A stretch of 64,000 nt of DNA. It comes from Roseibacillus sp. (GTDB lineage Bacteria > Verrucomicrobiota > Verrucomicrobiia > Verrucomicrobiales > Akkermansiaceae). Below, piece by piece: positions 13,577 to 23,777 of the stretch. The stretch's first letter is position 1; each line of letters opens with the position of its first letter. The stretch is taken from contig JAKVCR010000018.1 in assembly GCA_022448985.1 (NCBI GenBank), positions 62,001 through 126,000 of the forward strand, given 5' to 3'. Position numbers and translations under genes: made by a program. Under the pieces are notes generated by a model. It searched no databases. It saw only the letters and a list, made by a program, of their open reading frames with translations, and was not told the DNA's origin.

Positions 13577-14773
13577 ATGGCCAAGCTCAGTATCCGTGAT
13601 CTCAAGGTTGAGAGCCGAGAGGTCCTGATGCGGGTGGATTTCAATGTCCCTCTGCAGGACGGAGAAATCACAGACGATACGCGCATTGCGGCCGCCTTGC
13701 CCTCAATCAAGCACCTTCTTGCAGGAGGAGCCAGGCTTGTTCTCTGCTCCCATCTAGGACGTCCCAAGGGTGAGCCAGACGTCCGGTATTCCCTGAAGCC
13801 TGCTGGGGTAAGGCTTGGGGAGTTGCTCAAACACGATGTTTCCTTTGCGAGCGACTGTATCGGAGTCGGCGCGGCGGCCAAGCGAGCGGCCCTCGGCAGC
13901 GGGGAGGTGTTACTCTTGGAAAACACCCGGTTTCACGCTGGGGAGAAGGCTAACGATTGCGAGTTCGCCACCGCCTTGGCCGGTAATGCGACGGCCTTTG
14001 TGAACGATGCCTTTGGAACTGCCCACCGGGCCCATGGTTCGACTGAGGGAGTTACCCACCACGTGGAGGTGAGCGCGATGGGATTCCTTATAGAGCGAGA
14101 GCTCGAATTTCTCTGCGAAAAACTGGCGAGTCCTGAGAGGCCATTCGTAGTCATCCTGGGTGGAGCTAAGGTCAGTGATAAGATTGAAGTCATTACTGCT
14201 CTCCTGGAGAAAGCGGATTGCCTCATCATCGGGGGGGCGATGGCTAATACATTTCTGCATGCCCAGGGCTACAGCATGGGCAATAGTCTGCTCGAAGGAG
14301 ACAAGTCCGGACTGGCGCTCGATATCCTGTCCAAGGCAGAGGCCAAGGGAGTGAGAATTCTTCTCCCGGTCGATACCCGTATGACCCGGGAGTTCAAGGA
14401 AGGGGCCGAGACGAAGGTGACCGCGCCTTATTCCGAGGGTGGCGAAGTAGAGGATGGCTGGGAGGGAATCGATATTGGCGATCGGGCTATCGAGGAGTTT
14501 TGCTCCGAAATCGCCGCAGCCAGAACGATTGTCTGGAATGGGCCTATGGGTGTATTTGAGCTGGATTCGTTCGAGAAGGGAACCAAGGAAGTAGCCCAGG
14601 CGGTAGCTGATTCGGGAGCTCTCACTATTGTCGGTGGCGGAGACTCGGTAACTGCAGTAAAAAAATACAATCTGGGCGACAGCATGTCGTTCATCTCAAC
14701 CGGGGGCGGCGCTTCCCTTGAACTGCTTGAAGGAAAGGAGTTGCCCGGTGTGGCAGCCCTGACCGACATCTAA
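13577..14773 (+). CDS. pgk: Phosphoglycerate kinase
   Basis: ORF 398 aa; LMRVDFNVPLQDGEITDDTRI, VVILGGAKVSDKIEVI, GGGDSVTAVKKY. Confidence 0.97.
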   Translation: MAKLSIRDLKVESREVLMRVDFNVPLQDGEITDDTRIAAALPSIKHLLAGGARLVLCSHLGRPKGEPDVRYSLKPAGVRLGELLKHDVSFASDCIGVGAAAKRAALGSGEVLLLENTRFHAGEKANDCEFATALAGNATAFVNDAFGTAHRAHGSTEGVTHHVEVSAMGFLIERELEFLCEKLASPERPFVVILGGAKVSDKIEVITALLEKADCLIIGGAMANTFLHAQGYSMGNSLLEGDKSGLALDILSKAEAKGVRILLPVDTRMTREFKEGAETKVTAPYSEGGEVEDGWEGIDIGDRAIEEFCSEIAAARTIVWNGPMGVFELDSFEKGTKEVAQAVADSGALTIVGGGDSVTAVKKYNLGDSMSFISTGGGASLELLEGKELPGVAALTDI

Positions 14774-14786
14774 CAATGAAACTATT

Positions 14787-15551
14787 ATGGAACGTAAACT
14801 AATTATCGCGGCGAACTGGAAGATGAACAAGGGGCCCGCTGAGACGGCGGAGTTCATCGAATCCTTCCTGCCTGGTTCGGAGGAACTCTCGGAGAGATGT
14901 GATATCATAATCGCTCCTCCCTTCGTGTCCCTTCCCGCTGCCGCCTCCCTGCTGGCAGATTCGGTTGTGGCCCTTTCTGCTCAGAATGTATCGGATCAGG
15001 ACGAAGGAGCCTTCACCGGAGAAGTGGCCACCTGCATGCTCAATGAAGTGGGTGTCCAATACGTGATTTTGGGACACAGTGAACGGCGGGCGATTTATGG
15101 GGAGAGCGATCAGTTCATCAACGCCAAGGTGAGGAAGGCCCTGACGGCCGATTTACACCCGATATTTTGTATCGGAGAAACTCTGGAGGAACGTGAGAGC
15201 GGTAAGCTGGAAGATGTCTTGCGCACCCAGATGAGTGGCGGATTGGCCGATCTAACGGTGGAGCACATGTCTGACGTGGTAGTGGCCTATGAACCGGTCT
15301 GGGCTATCGGCACCGGGGTGACCGCCACGCCCGACCAGGCCCAGGAGGCTCACGCCTTTGTTCGAACTCTCCTTGAGGAACAATTTGGAGCGGAAGTAGC
15401 AGGGGCCACGCGTATTCAGTATGGTGGTAGCGTGAAGGCCGGCAATTCCGCCGAGTTGATGGCTCAGGTGGATATTGATGGAGCCTTGGTGGGTGGCGCG
15501 AGCCTGGAAGCGGGAAGTTTCCGTGATCTGATCGCGAACGCCGTAGCCTAG
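14787..15551 (+). CDS. tpiA: Triosephosphate isomerase
   Basis: ORF 254 aa; AANWKMNKGPAET, VVAYEPVWAIGTG, IQYGGSVKAGN. Confidence 0.97.
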   Translation: MERKLIIAANWKMNKGPAETAEFIESFLPGSEELSERCDIIIAPPFVSLPAAASLLADSVVALSAQNVSDQDEGAFTGEVATCMLNEVGVQYVILGHSERRAIYGESDQFINAKVRKALTADLHPIFCIGETLEERESGKLEDVLRTQMSGGLADLTVEHMSDVVVAYEPVWAIGTGVTATPDQAQEAHAFVRTLLEEQFGAEVAGATRIQYGGSVKAGNSAELMAQVDIDGALVGGASLEAGSFRDLIANAVA

Positions 15552-15575
15552 GAGGCGGGAGGTAACCATTCCATC

Positions 15576-16574
15576 ATGAATCTGGCCGTCTTCGGAACTC
15601 CCGAGGGCGGATTGCTGGTAGGGAACGGCCCCTTTGAGGTTCTCGCCGAACCGCCGGAAAACGGCGTTGCCTTTTACCGGAATGACTTCGCGCTGTCCTC
15701 TCCTGCGCCTTGGTTTGTTCCCTGCAGTGTAAAACAGATTGAGAGGGGGGCATCCCTGGAGGGTCTGAGCGATGACCTTCCGGAGATCGAGTGGGAGGAA
15801 CCGGGGGTTGAGCCCTTCGCCGAAGTCTTTGCCGAAGTGTCACAGGCTATTCGAAGCGGATCGATCGAGAAATCGGTTCCGGTGGTGACGGCAGGGGGGC
15901 GTCTTGTGAACGGAACCTGTGAGGGGTTGTGCCAGATCCTTACCAGTGGATTGAAAGCGCTCCGGCCCTATGCTTGGATCGATGGAGAAGAAGGCGTAGT
16001 GGGTCTGAGTCCTGAGCGGCTCTTCCAGCTGGATGGCGGAACCCTTCATGCCATGGCGTTGGCAGGAACTGCGCGAGTGGAAGAGCGGGAAGCTTTCGGC
16101 GTAGACGAAAAGGAAATCCGCGAGCATGAATTCGTGGCCCAGACTCTTCTAGCCAAGCTCTCCGACCTGGGAGCAACTACGAGGCATTCCCGTGAGATAA
16201 TGGATCTTGGTCGGCTCGTGCATTTTCACAGTGGAATCGATGTCGAGTTGAAAGAACTTGAATCAGTCGATCGTCTGGTAAGGCTTCTTCATCCTACGCC
16301 TGCCCTAGGGCCGCTCCCTCGAACTGCGGAGACGATGGCAAGATTGATTGGCTGGCGCCAGCGACTCGGATGTCCGCGTTGGTTTGGTTCTCCCTTTGGC
16401 CTCTGGCGCGATGGAGCCTTTGAGGCTCTGGTGGCCATCCGCATGATTTCATGGCGGGGAGAGGAGGTGGAAGTGCCCTCTGGGTGTGGAGTGATTGAGG
16501 AGAGCCGTCTCGTAAACGAATGGCGGGAACTGCGTCTGAAGCGGGAGTCCGTGCGCATAGCTTTTGGGGTATGA
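15576..16574 (+). CDS. menF: Isochorismate synthase (chorismate-binding family)
   Basis: ORF 332 aa; VVGLSPERLFQLDGGTLHAMALAGTARV, LLHPTPALGP; first gene of a men cluster. Confidence 0.85.
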   Translation: MNLAVFGTPEGGLLVGNGPFEVLAEPPENGVAFYRNDFALSSPAPWFVPCSVKQIERGASLEGLSDDLPEIEWEEPGVEPFAEVFAEVSQAIRSGSIEKSVPVVTAGGRLVNGTCEGLCQILTSGLKALRPYAWIDGEEGVVGLSPERLFQLDGGTLHAMALAGTARVEEREAFGVDEKEIREHEFVAQTLLAKLSDLGATTRHSREIMDLGRLVHFHSGIDVELKELESVDRLVRLLHPTPALGPLPRTAETMARLIGWRQRLGCPRWFGSPFGLWRDGAFEALVAIRMISWRGEEVEVPSGCGVIEESRLVNEWRELRLKRESVRIAFGV

Positions 16575-16878
16575 GTCATTGGGAGAGTTGCCCATGAAAT
16601 TGTTTCAGGAAATTTGTGTCAGTAGTTAACCATTGATTCTATTAGAGTTGCGTTTTCCGGCGGAGCTTTCCCGACAGGATGTTGGTGATTGTCGGCAGGA
16701 CGCGTGTCTTTGGGTCATGTGAATAAGATGGGAATGGATTGCACTGGCAGGAGAGAAATGGAGATATGTGCTGGGATAGGCTAGACAGCTGGCGCCGTGA
16801 ACAACTTGGGTGGCTGCTAGCCAAGGAGCGTAATCGCAGGCTTGCAGGAGATTCGGGAAGCCTTCTAGGTTTAGCCCG

Positions 16879-18438
16879 ATGAGGGAAGGGGCGGCCCAGG
16901 CGCTGGAAGCGTGTCTTGCGCGCGGGGTGCGCGAATTCGTAGTCTGCGCAGGCTCTCGGAATATTCCTCTCGTATTGGGCGCACTACGCTGCAGGGGGAC
17001 CAAGGTTTGGAGCCATTTCGAAGAACGGGGCGCGGCCTTTTTTGCCTTGGGCCGCGTTCGTGACTCGTCGCTTCCGGTGGCGGTCGTTACAACCAGTGGC
17101 ACAGCCGTGGCTGAGTTGCTGCCAGCCCTGGTTGAAGCCTACTACCAGGAACGGCCGTTGATTGTGATCACTGGGGACCGGCCGGAGAGTTATCGCGGAA
17201 GTGGAGCCCCACAAGCGGTCGAGCAGGTGGGACTCTTTGGGAGTTACGTGGAGGGTTGCGACGATCTTGGGGGGGGTGGAGAGCCTGCTCTCTTCGGGAG
17301 TTGGAGTGGTTTGCGTCCATGGCATATTAATGTGTGCCTGGAGGAAGATGAGGAAGTGCCTGCCGTGCAGGTACCGGCGCACGATTTCGAGCCGGTGCGT
17401 CGACCGCGTCCTCCGGTCACGGGACTCATTCAATTTCTGAAGGAGGATTTTCGTGGTTTGGTTGTATTTCTGGGGGGACTCGAAGCGGAAGAGCGCGGGG
17501 AAACGTTTTATTTTTTGCAGCAGCTTGGGGTCCCGGTAGTAGCCGATGCCACCAGTGGATTGCGTGAGTCCCTGGGTAAACTCGTGTTGACAGATGGAGA
17601 TCGCCTCCTGCGTCAACAGCCTCCGGGGAAGATCCTGCGCCTTGGAGATGTTCCCACAGGTCGATTCTGGCGCGACCTGGAAAGCGAACCTGGGATAGAG
17701 GTGCTTTCCGTAACGAGGACCAGGTTTTCAGGACTTGCACGGGAATCGGGCGTCATCACCGGCAATGTGCATGATGTGCTCAAGGGGATGGGGGAGGTTC
17801 CTCCGATCGGAGATGTGCTCGATTTACTTCCTGTCTCGTCCGGACGCCGGGGGAGGTTGGAGGAATTGCTGGAGCGCTATCCCGACAGCGAGCCCGGTAT
17901 GATGCGAGTTCTCTCGGCCTATGCGGCCACCGGCGAAAGTGTATTCCTCGGCAACAGCCTGCCGATTCGGGAGTGGAATCTTTTCGCGCAGATGCATGTG
18001 CCGGTGGGAGAGGTGCAGGCCAGTCGCGGAGCGAACGGGATCGATGGTCAGTTGTCGACCTGGCTTGGTGCTACGGTGGGTCAGGATAGGGCATGGGGTA
18101 TCTTCGGGGATCTTACCGTGCTCTATGATCTTGCAGCGCCAGCCCTGCTTCGACAGGATGAGGGAAGGGGAAGAGTGCTGGTGGTGATCAATAACAAAGG
18201 GGGCCGCATCTTTGAGCGGTTGCCTCGCCTGCAGGGACTGGAAGAGGAGGAACGGGCCCTCATGGCGAATGCTCATCAACAACAGTTCGGATCGTGGGCC
18301 GAAATGTGGGGAATGGACTATCAGGTCGTAAGGGGGAGAGAGAGTTTTGAATTGGAACCGCGGGATAAGCCATTGGTGCTGGAATTGCGTCCGGACGATA
18401 AGCAAACCACCGCATTCTGGGAGAACTGGGAAGGGTGA
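16879..18438 (+). CDS. menD: 2-succinyl-5-enolpyruvyl-6-hydroxy-3-cyclohexene-1-carboxylate synthase
   Basis: ORF 519 aa; TPP-enzyme fold: VVTTSGTAVAELLPALVEAYYQERPLIVITGDRP, ASRGANGIDGQLSTWLGA, INNKGGRIFERLP. Confidence 0.93.
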   Translation: MREGAAQALEACLARGVREFVVCAGSRNIPLVLGALRCRGTKVWSHFEERGAAFFALGRVRDSSLPVAVVTTSGTAVAELLPALVEAYYQERPLIVITGDRPESYRGSGAPQAVEQVGLFGSYVEGCDDLGGGGEPALFGSWSGLRPWHINVCLEEDEEVPAVQVPAHDFEPVRRPRPPVTGLIQFLKEDFRGLVVFLGGLEAEERGETFYFLQQLGVPVVADATSGLRESLGKLVLTDGDRLLRQQPPGKILRLGDVPTGRFWRDLESEPGIEVLSVTRTRFSGLARESGVITGNVHDVLKGMGEVPPIGDVLDLLPVSSGRRGRLEELLERYPDSEPGMMRVLSAYAATGESVFLGNSLPIREWNLFAQMHVPVGEVQASRGANGIDGQLSTWLGATVGQDRAWGIFGDLTVLYDLAAPALLRQDEGRGRVLVVINNKGGRIFERLPRLQGLEEEERALMANAHQQQFGSWAEMWGMDYQVVRGRESFELEPRDKPLVLELRPDDKQTTAFWENWEG

Positions 18439-19163
18439 ATCTCTGGTGTCTGCATGGGGCAGTGGGTATGGCTGCCGATTGGAAGCATTTAGCCGAGCGG
18501 ATGGCGGCCTCGGGACACAAGGTTCATGCCCTCGACCTATGGAGTTATCTGGAACACGCGGATTGCACCTTTCGGGAATTCGCACGGAAACTCTGTGAAG
18601 AAGCCAGGAGGGAAGAGCGCCCACCGCTGCTGGTCGGCTACTCCATGGGTGGACGGCTTGCGCTGCATGCCCTTCTTGAAGACAGCGAGGCGTGGGGTGG
18701 AGCGGTGATCGTTTCTGCGCATCCAGGTCTGCAGGATGAGGGCGAGCGGATCCTCCGGATGGCGGCTGACGCAGAGTGGGCAGGGAAGGCTCTGACTGCT
18801 CCCTGGGTGGAGTTTCTCAGGCAGTGGGAGGCTCAATCTGTCTTGCAGGGAGAGTGTATTGTGCCTCCGGCGGACCGCATTCACCTGGAGAGCAGGAGGG
18901 AAGCGGTGGCTCGGGGATTTACTTCATGGACGCTGGGGAAACAGGCTGACCTGCGATCTTCTCTCGAAAAAGTGGAACGGCCCGTAGCCTGGCTGAGTGG
19001 TGCGCGAGACTGCAAATTCACTGCTCTGGCGAAGGAGCTCGGGGTGGTCATGCCCAAGGCCTTCCACCTCGGTCCTCTGGATGCGGGACATCGTGTTCCC
19101 TGGGAAGCCCCGGATGATTTTGCAGAGGTTGTCGAGCACTTGCTGGAGATGATCAATCGATAG
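18435..19163 (+). CDS. menH: Alpha/beta hydrolase, probable SHCHC synthase
   Basis: ORF 242 aa overlapping the menD end by 4 nt; [17 protein letters not shown] nucleophile elbow; position between menD and menB. Confidence 0.8.
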   Translation: MNLWCLHGAVGMAADWKHLAERMAASGHKVHALDLWSYLEHADCTFREFARKLCEEARREERPPLLVGYSMGGRLALHALLEDSEAWGGAVIVSAHPGLQDEGERILRMAADAEWAGKALTAPWVEFLRQWEAQSVLQGECIVPPADRIHLESRREAVARGFTSWTLGKQADLRSSLEKVERPVAWLSGARDCKFTALAKELGVVMPKAFHLGPLDAGHRVPWEAPDDFAEVVEHLLEMINR

Positions 19164-19197
19164 TTGCAGTGCGCCGGGGCCGGGGCATGATCCCGAC

Positions 19198-20016
19198 GTG
19201 AACTGGATCCCCGCAGCTGAATTTGAGGATATTCGTTACGAAAAAAGCGAAGATGGGCAGATCGCCAAGGTGACGATTAACCGCCCCGAGGTGCGCAATG
19301 CCTTTCGGCCGCTAACTGTGCAGGAACTCTTGCATGCCTTCGAGCTTGCGCATGAAGATGATGAGGTGGGAGTAGTGGTGCTTTGCGGAGAAGGGGAGAA
19401 AGCCTTTTGTTCGGGGGGCGACCAGAAAGTGCGCGGCGAAGGAGGATATGTAGGTGGGGACGGAGTGCCCCGACTTAACATTTTGGACCTGCAGAAGAAG
19501 ATACGAAGCCTGCCGAAACCGGTGGTGGCCATGGTGGCGGGTTACGCAATAGGAGGAGGCCATGTTCTGCATGTGGTGTGCGATTTGACCATAGCAGCGG
19601 AGAATGCGCGTTTCGGGCAGACCGGGCCCAGGGTGGGGAGTTTCGACGGAGGACTCGGATCAAGTTATCTTGCTCGTATCGTGGGACAGAAAAAGGCCCG
19701 GGAGATCTGGTTTCTATGTCGCCAGTATAATGCCGGACAGGCCCTTGAAATGGGTCTCGTGAACGAGGTCGTTCCACTTGTCAAACTGGAGGAAACCACC
19801 GTGCAGTGGTGCCGCGAGATTTTGCAGCATTCGCCTCTGGCAATACGTTGTCTCAAGACCGCTCTTAATGCGGATTGCGACGGCCAGATGGGAATGCTCG
19901 ATTTTGCAGGCAATGCCACCCTGCTTTATTATCTCACCGAGGAAGCGAAGGAAGGCAAGCAGGCCTTTCTGGAGAAGCGTCCGCCAGATTTCAGGAAGTT
20001 CCCCCGCTTTCCATAA
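19198..20016 (+). CDS. menB: 1,4-dihydroxy-2-naphthoyl-CoA synthase
   Basis: ORF 272 aa (GTG start); [53 protein letters not shown]. Confidence 0.95.
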   Translation: MNWIPAAEFEDIRYEKSEDGQIAKVTINRPEVRNAFRPLTVQELLHAFELAHEDDEVGVVVLCGEGEKAFCSGGDQKVRGEGGYVGGDGVPRLNILDLQKKIRSLPKPVVAMVAGYAIGGGHVLHVVCDLTIAAENARFGQTGPRVGSFDGGLGSSYLARIVGQKKAREIWFLCRQYNAGQALEMGLVNEVVPLVKLEETTVQWCREILQHSPLAIRCLKTALNADCDGQMGMLDFAGNATLLYYLTEEAKEGKQAFLEKRPPDFRKFPRFP

Positions 20017-20025
20017 CTGGAAGAC

Positions 20026-20898
20026 ATGCTGCAGAGCTATACCGTTGCTGCCCGCCCCAAGACCCTTCCGGCTGCTATTGTCCCGGTGTGGGTGGGTTGT
20101 GTTCTGGCTTGGAAATTAACGGGAGATATCGACTGGTTCCTTGGTCTCTTCACCCTGCTTGGGGCTCTCTGTATCCAGATCGCGACGAATTTTTTTAATG
20201 ATGCTATTGATCATGAGAAGGGGGCGGATACCCAGGCGCGCATGGGTCCGCAGCGGGTTACTGCCGGAGGGTTGTTGTCCCGCCGGGCCGTCTATGCTGG
20301 AGCGTTCTTTTTTGTGCTGTTGGCCTGCTTGGTCTCTCTGCCTCTCGTTTACTCACGTGGATGGGTCATCGTTGTAATCGGTCTGCCTTCGCTCTACCTT
20401 TCCTATGGCTATACGGGGGGCCTGGCCCCATTAGCCTACCTCGGATTGGGCGAGCTCTTTGTGATCCTGTTTTTCGGGGTAGTTGCAGTGGGGGGAACCT
20501 TTTTTGTGCAGACTGGGGACTGGTCCTGGCCAGCGGGAGTGCTCGGGATGCAGGTGGGATTACTCAGCGCGGTTCTCATCGCCATCAATAACCTTCGGGA
20601 CCTGGAGGAGGACCGACGAAGTGGGAAAAGGACGCTGGCAGTCCGCTTTGGTCCCGGTGTTCTTCAGCGGATAATCAGTGGGTTTGTCCTCCTTGCCATG
20701 AGTCTTAGTCTCTGCGGTTACTCTTACGGGGCAGGTTGGTTCTTTTTGCTCAGTGTCCCATGGTTCGTGGTGGGGGTGATTTGTATACGCAGGGTAAAGG
20801 CCTCGCCTCCGGGGCCGCACTATAACCGGTTTCTCGCCGGGGCGGCTCTGCAACTCGTGCTTTTTGCGGTTCTCTTTACCGTGGCGGCTGCGATTTAG
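20026..20898 (+). CDS. menA: 1,4-dihydroxy-2-naphthoate polyprenyltransferase (UbiA family)
   Basis: ORF 290 aa; ARPKTLPAAIVPVWVG, NFFNDAIDHEKGADT, NNLRDLEEDRRSGKRTLAVRFG. Confidence 0.93.
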   Translation: MLQSYTVAARPKTLPAAIVPVWVGCVLAWKLTGDIDWFLGLFTLLGALCIQIATNFFNDAIDHEKGADTQARMGPQRVTAGGLLSRRAVYAGAFFFVLLACLVSLPLVYSRGWVIVVIGLPSLYLSYGYTGGLAPLAYLGLGELFVILFFGVVAVGGTFFVQTGDWSWPAGVLGMQVGLLSAVLIAINNLRDLEEDRRSGKRTLAVRFGPGVLQRIISGFVLLAMSLSLCGYSYGAGWFFLLSVPWFVVGVICIRRVKASPPGPHYNRFLAGAALQLVLFAVLFTVAAAI

Positions 20899-20935
20899 CG
20901 GTGCGAATTCCAGTCGAGAGGTTAGATTCATCCAC

Positions 20936-21889
20936 GTGCGGGAACCGATCTATGTGTGGCGCTACGTCCTCAAGAGCAGGGTGCAGCTCAATGCCGTGTC
21001 GGGGAGGACTGAATTTGAAGGAGCGCTTCTCCGTATTGGTGATGGCTTTGGCTGCCTCCACCCCTGGCCGGAACTGGGCGATCCTGAACTGGAAGATCTT
21101 CTCGACGAATTGCGCAATGATGCGGTGGTTTCAGGGCTTGTGAAGGAGGCGCTGAGCATGGCGGCTTTCGACGCACGCTGGCGGTGCAGGGAGGAGTCGA
21201 TGCTCGATGAGATGGAGGAACACATTCCGGAAAGTCATGCGACCCTTTCCGAGTGCAGTATTGAGACGGTGACAAGGGCGGTCTGCAGGGAGTTTTCGGT
21301 GATTAAAGTGAAGGGTGGCCGGGACTTTCAGGAATTGGCCGACCGGATTGATGAGTTTTCCCGCCGCTGGCCTCATTTGCGGTGGCGGATCGACTTCAAT
21401 GAATCTCTTACAAAGAACGAGACCCTTGAATTTTGCCGAGGCATGACAGATCACTTAAGGAAGCGCATCGATTTCCTGGAAGATCCCTGTCCCTGGAAGG
21501 CAGATGATTGGGATGAGATCCGACGGATCGTCCGCCTCGAACTGGCATTTGACCACAGGGTTGTCCAGTCATTGCCTGACGCAGATGTTCTGATACTCAA
21601 ACCAGCGCGGGTCGAGGTCAGCAAGGGACCCTGGGGAAACGGAAGACTGGTGATCACCAGTAACATGGATCACCCGTTGGGGCAGTGCTTTGCGGCCTGG
21701 TGGGCAGGACGTTTGTCATCCAGCGGACAAACGCTGGATATCTGCGGACTGCAGACGCACGAACTCTTTGAGTCCAACGAATTCTGTGAAAGACTGGGAC
21801 CGGCGAGGCCCCGCTTTGTTTCGCCTGGTGGAACGGGATTGGGCTTTGATGACCTTTTGGAGAAGTTGCCATGGAAGCTTCTGACTTGA
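20936..21889 (+). CDS. menC: o-succinylbenzoate synthase (enolase superfamily)
   Basis: ORF 20864..21889; likely GTG start 20936 (MREPIYVWRY); IKVKGG, WRIDFNESL, DFLEDPC, AFDHRV, LILKPA catalytic pattern. Confidence 0.85.
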   Translation: MREPIYVWRYVLKSRVQLNAVSGRTEFEGALLRIGDGFGCLHPWPELGDPELEDLLDELRNDAVVSGLVKEALSMAAFDARWRCREESMLDEMEEHIPESHATLSECSIETVTRAVCREFSVIKVKGGRDFQELADRIDEFSRRWPHLRWRIDFNESLTKNETLEFCRGMTDHLRKRIDFLEDPCPWKADDWDEIRRIVRLELAFDHRVVQSLPDADVLILKPARVEVSKGPWGNGRLVITSNMDHPLGQCFAAWWAGRLSSSGQTLDICGLQTHELFESNEFCERLGPARPRFVSPGGTGLGFDDLLEKLPWKLLT

Positions 21890-22992
21890 GAGAACCTGCT
21901 TTCTGGGAATCCGGCGACTGCCGTATTCTGGCTCCTCCAGGCCTTGAGGAAGAGGGTGCCCGACTGGGTCAGCAGTTGACCGGGGAAGAGGCCATTATCT
22001 TTGCGACCTCCGGATCATGTGGATTGCCCAAGTGGGTGCTCTTCCGCCGTGCGTCCCTTCTGGCCTCGGCAGTGTCTGTTAATGACCATCTTCAGATTAC
22101 CCCCGACGACCGCCTGCTGGTACCCCTCCCGCTTTATCATGTGGGTGGATTTGGCATGGCGGCCCGTTCCTATGTCTCGGGGTGTTCGCTGCGTCAGTTC
22201 CCAGGTAGTTGGAACGCTCCTAGTTTTACGGAGGAACTGGAGAAATCCGGATGCACCCTCACTTCCCTTGTCCCGACTCAGGTGCACGACCTCGTTGCCT
22301 GCGAACTGGAAGCGCCGTCCTCGCTGCGGGCGGTGGTGGTGGGTGGAGCAGGCATGAAGGAAGCGGAAGGGCAGGCAGCCCGTGATCTTGGCTGGCCCCT
22401 CTTGCAGAGCTACGGAATGACGGAAGCAGGTTCCCAGGTCGCTACGGATGTATTGGGAAATCTCAGCCAGAACTTTCGGGCGGCACCACTTTCGATCCTG
22501 TGGGGTTGGGAGTGCAGGGTGGGGGAGGATGGATGCCTCCAATTACGCGGGGAAGCCCTATTCGAGTGTTATCTCCGTTGGGAGAGGGGGGAAATATGTC
22601 GCAGCGAGGCAAGGGGTAAAGGCGGATGGTTTGTGAGCAGCGACCTGGTTGAGTTGGGGGAAAAGGGCCTTACCATGCAGGGCCGGATAGATCGACGGGT
22701 GAAGATCCTTGGGGAGCTGGTTGATGTGCAGGTATTGGAAGATGAGCTGCGGGCGCATTTCAAGGAGTACGAGGTGCATGTTCTTCCTTTGCCCGACGAG
22801 CGCCGGGGTTGGCGCCTCCTTCCTGTGGTAGAAGGATCAAACGTGGAGGGGAGGGATGCCATTGAGAGTATTAACGGGGAGGTAGCAGGGTATGCTCGGC
22901 TGGAAGCAGTTTGTGCGGTCGAGCGGTTGCCAAGGACGGCCCTCGGGAAAATTGATGTTGTTGCGCTCCGCGAAGAAATTGGCCCAAGGTAG
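21871..22992 (+). CDS. menE: o-succinylbenzoate--CoA ligase (AMP-binding)
   Basis: ORF 373 aa overlapping menC; IIFATSGSCGLPKWVLF, LQSYGMTEAGSQV, RTALGKIDVVALRE. Confidence 0.88.
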   Translation: MEASDLREPAFWESGDCRILAPPGLEEEGARLGQQLTGEEAIIFATSGSCGLPKWVLFRRASLLASAVSVNDHLQITPDDRLLVPLPLYHVGGFGMAARSYVSGCSLRQFPGSWNAPSFTEELEKSGCTLTSLVPTQVHDLVACELEAPSSLRAVVVGGAGMKEAEGQAARDLGWPLLQSYGMTEAGSQVATDVLGNLSQNFRAAPLSILWGWECRVGEDGCLQLRGEALFECYLRWERGEICRSEARGKGGWFVSSDLVELGEKGLTMQGRIDRRVKILGELVDVQVLEDELRAHFKEYEVHVLPLPDERRGWRLLPVVEGSNVEGRDAIESINGEVAGYARLEAVCAVERLPRTALGKIDVVALREEIGPR

Positions 22993-23168
22993 GGTTTTCA
23001 TCTTCGGCGAGGCGGCCGTCGTGGCCCATCTCTCGCGCACCAGGGCGGCATGCCGTCCACTGGTGGAGATTGCCGCACAAGCTCAGGCAGATAGCGGAAG
23101 AGAAGTCCTGCAGGAATGGATAGCCCTCCCGTTGACAGGCGCAGACGAGAGCCTAGACTTCTCGTCCC

Positions 23169-23768
23169 GTGAGGAACAAGCATCAATGCCTCTCCCTTCT
23201 TCTGGCTCTTTCCTTAGGGACGGTGTTCAGTGGTTGCTCGGGTTTTGGAAGTGGGTCCAGGGAATCCAGTCGTTCTCGTCCCTGGACGAGGGCAATCAAG
23301 CAGGAGTTACAAACTCTTGGCTACCGGAACTGGATTGTGATCGGGGACGCAGCCTTTCCGCTCCACAGCCGCCCGGGTGTACGTACCATCTTTATTGATG
23401 ATAAGATTCCAGCAGTTCTCCAGGAGGTTCTGAATGAATTGGAACGTGTGCAGAATGTGAGTCCGAGGATTTACCTTGCACGGGAACTGGCGGAAATTCC
23501 AAACGACCGTGCGCCAGGGATCAATCAACACCGGCGTGTGATCGAAGGGGTCTTGCGGGGCTATCCGGCGAGAGAAATGGAATTCCGATCTCTCTCTCTC
23601 CTGCTTGAGGATAGTGCCAATAAATTCACAGTGCTCGTTTTCAGAACCAGCACCGCTCTTCCCTATTCGGGAATCTTTATCGAGCTGGACAGTGGTTACT
23701 GGGATCCGGAATCGGAGCGCGATATGCGGGAGCGACTTGAAAAAAAACTCCGAATTGAGTCGACCTAG
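23169..23768 (+). CDS. Putative lipoprotein with RbsD/FucU-like domain
   Basis: ORF 199 aa (GTG start); lipobox LSLGTVFSGC; GYRNWIVIGDAAFPLHSRPGVRTI and KFTVLVFRTSTALPYSGIFIELDSGYW resemble FucU GH-DEIIFSDAHFPAHS and C-terminal YGNILLKKG. Confidence 0.6.
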   Translation: MRNKHQCLSLLLALSLGTVFSGCSGFGSGSRESSRSRPWTRAIKQELQTLGYRNWIVIGDAAFPLHSRPGVRTIFIDDKIPAVLQEVLNELERVQNVSPRIYLARELAEIPNDRAPGINQHRRVIEGVLRGYPAREMEFRSLSLLLEDSANKFTVLVFRTSTALPYSGIFIELDSGYWDPESERDMRERLEKKLRIEST

Positions 23769-23777
23769 ATCCTCTTG

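Noticed and set aside
16626-17102. 158-aa minus ORF upstream of and antisense to menD
   Set aside because: No motifs; the 300-bp menF-menD gap is more likely leader/promoter DNA
22892-23398. 168-aa plus ORF bridging menE and the RbsD-like lipoprotein
   Set aside because: Overlaps both neighbours out of frame; the central part (VFIFGEAAVVAHLSRTRAACRPLVEIAAQAQ) looks mildly protein-like but has no start or family support
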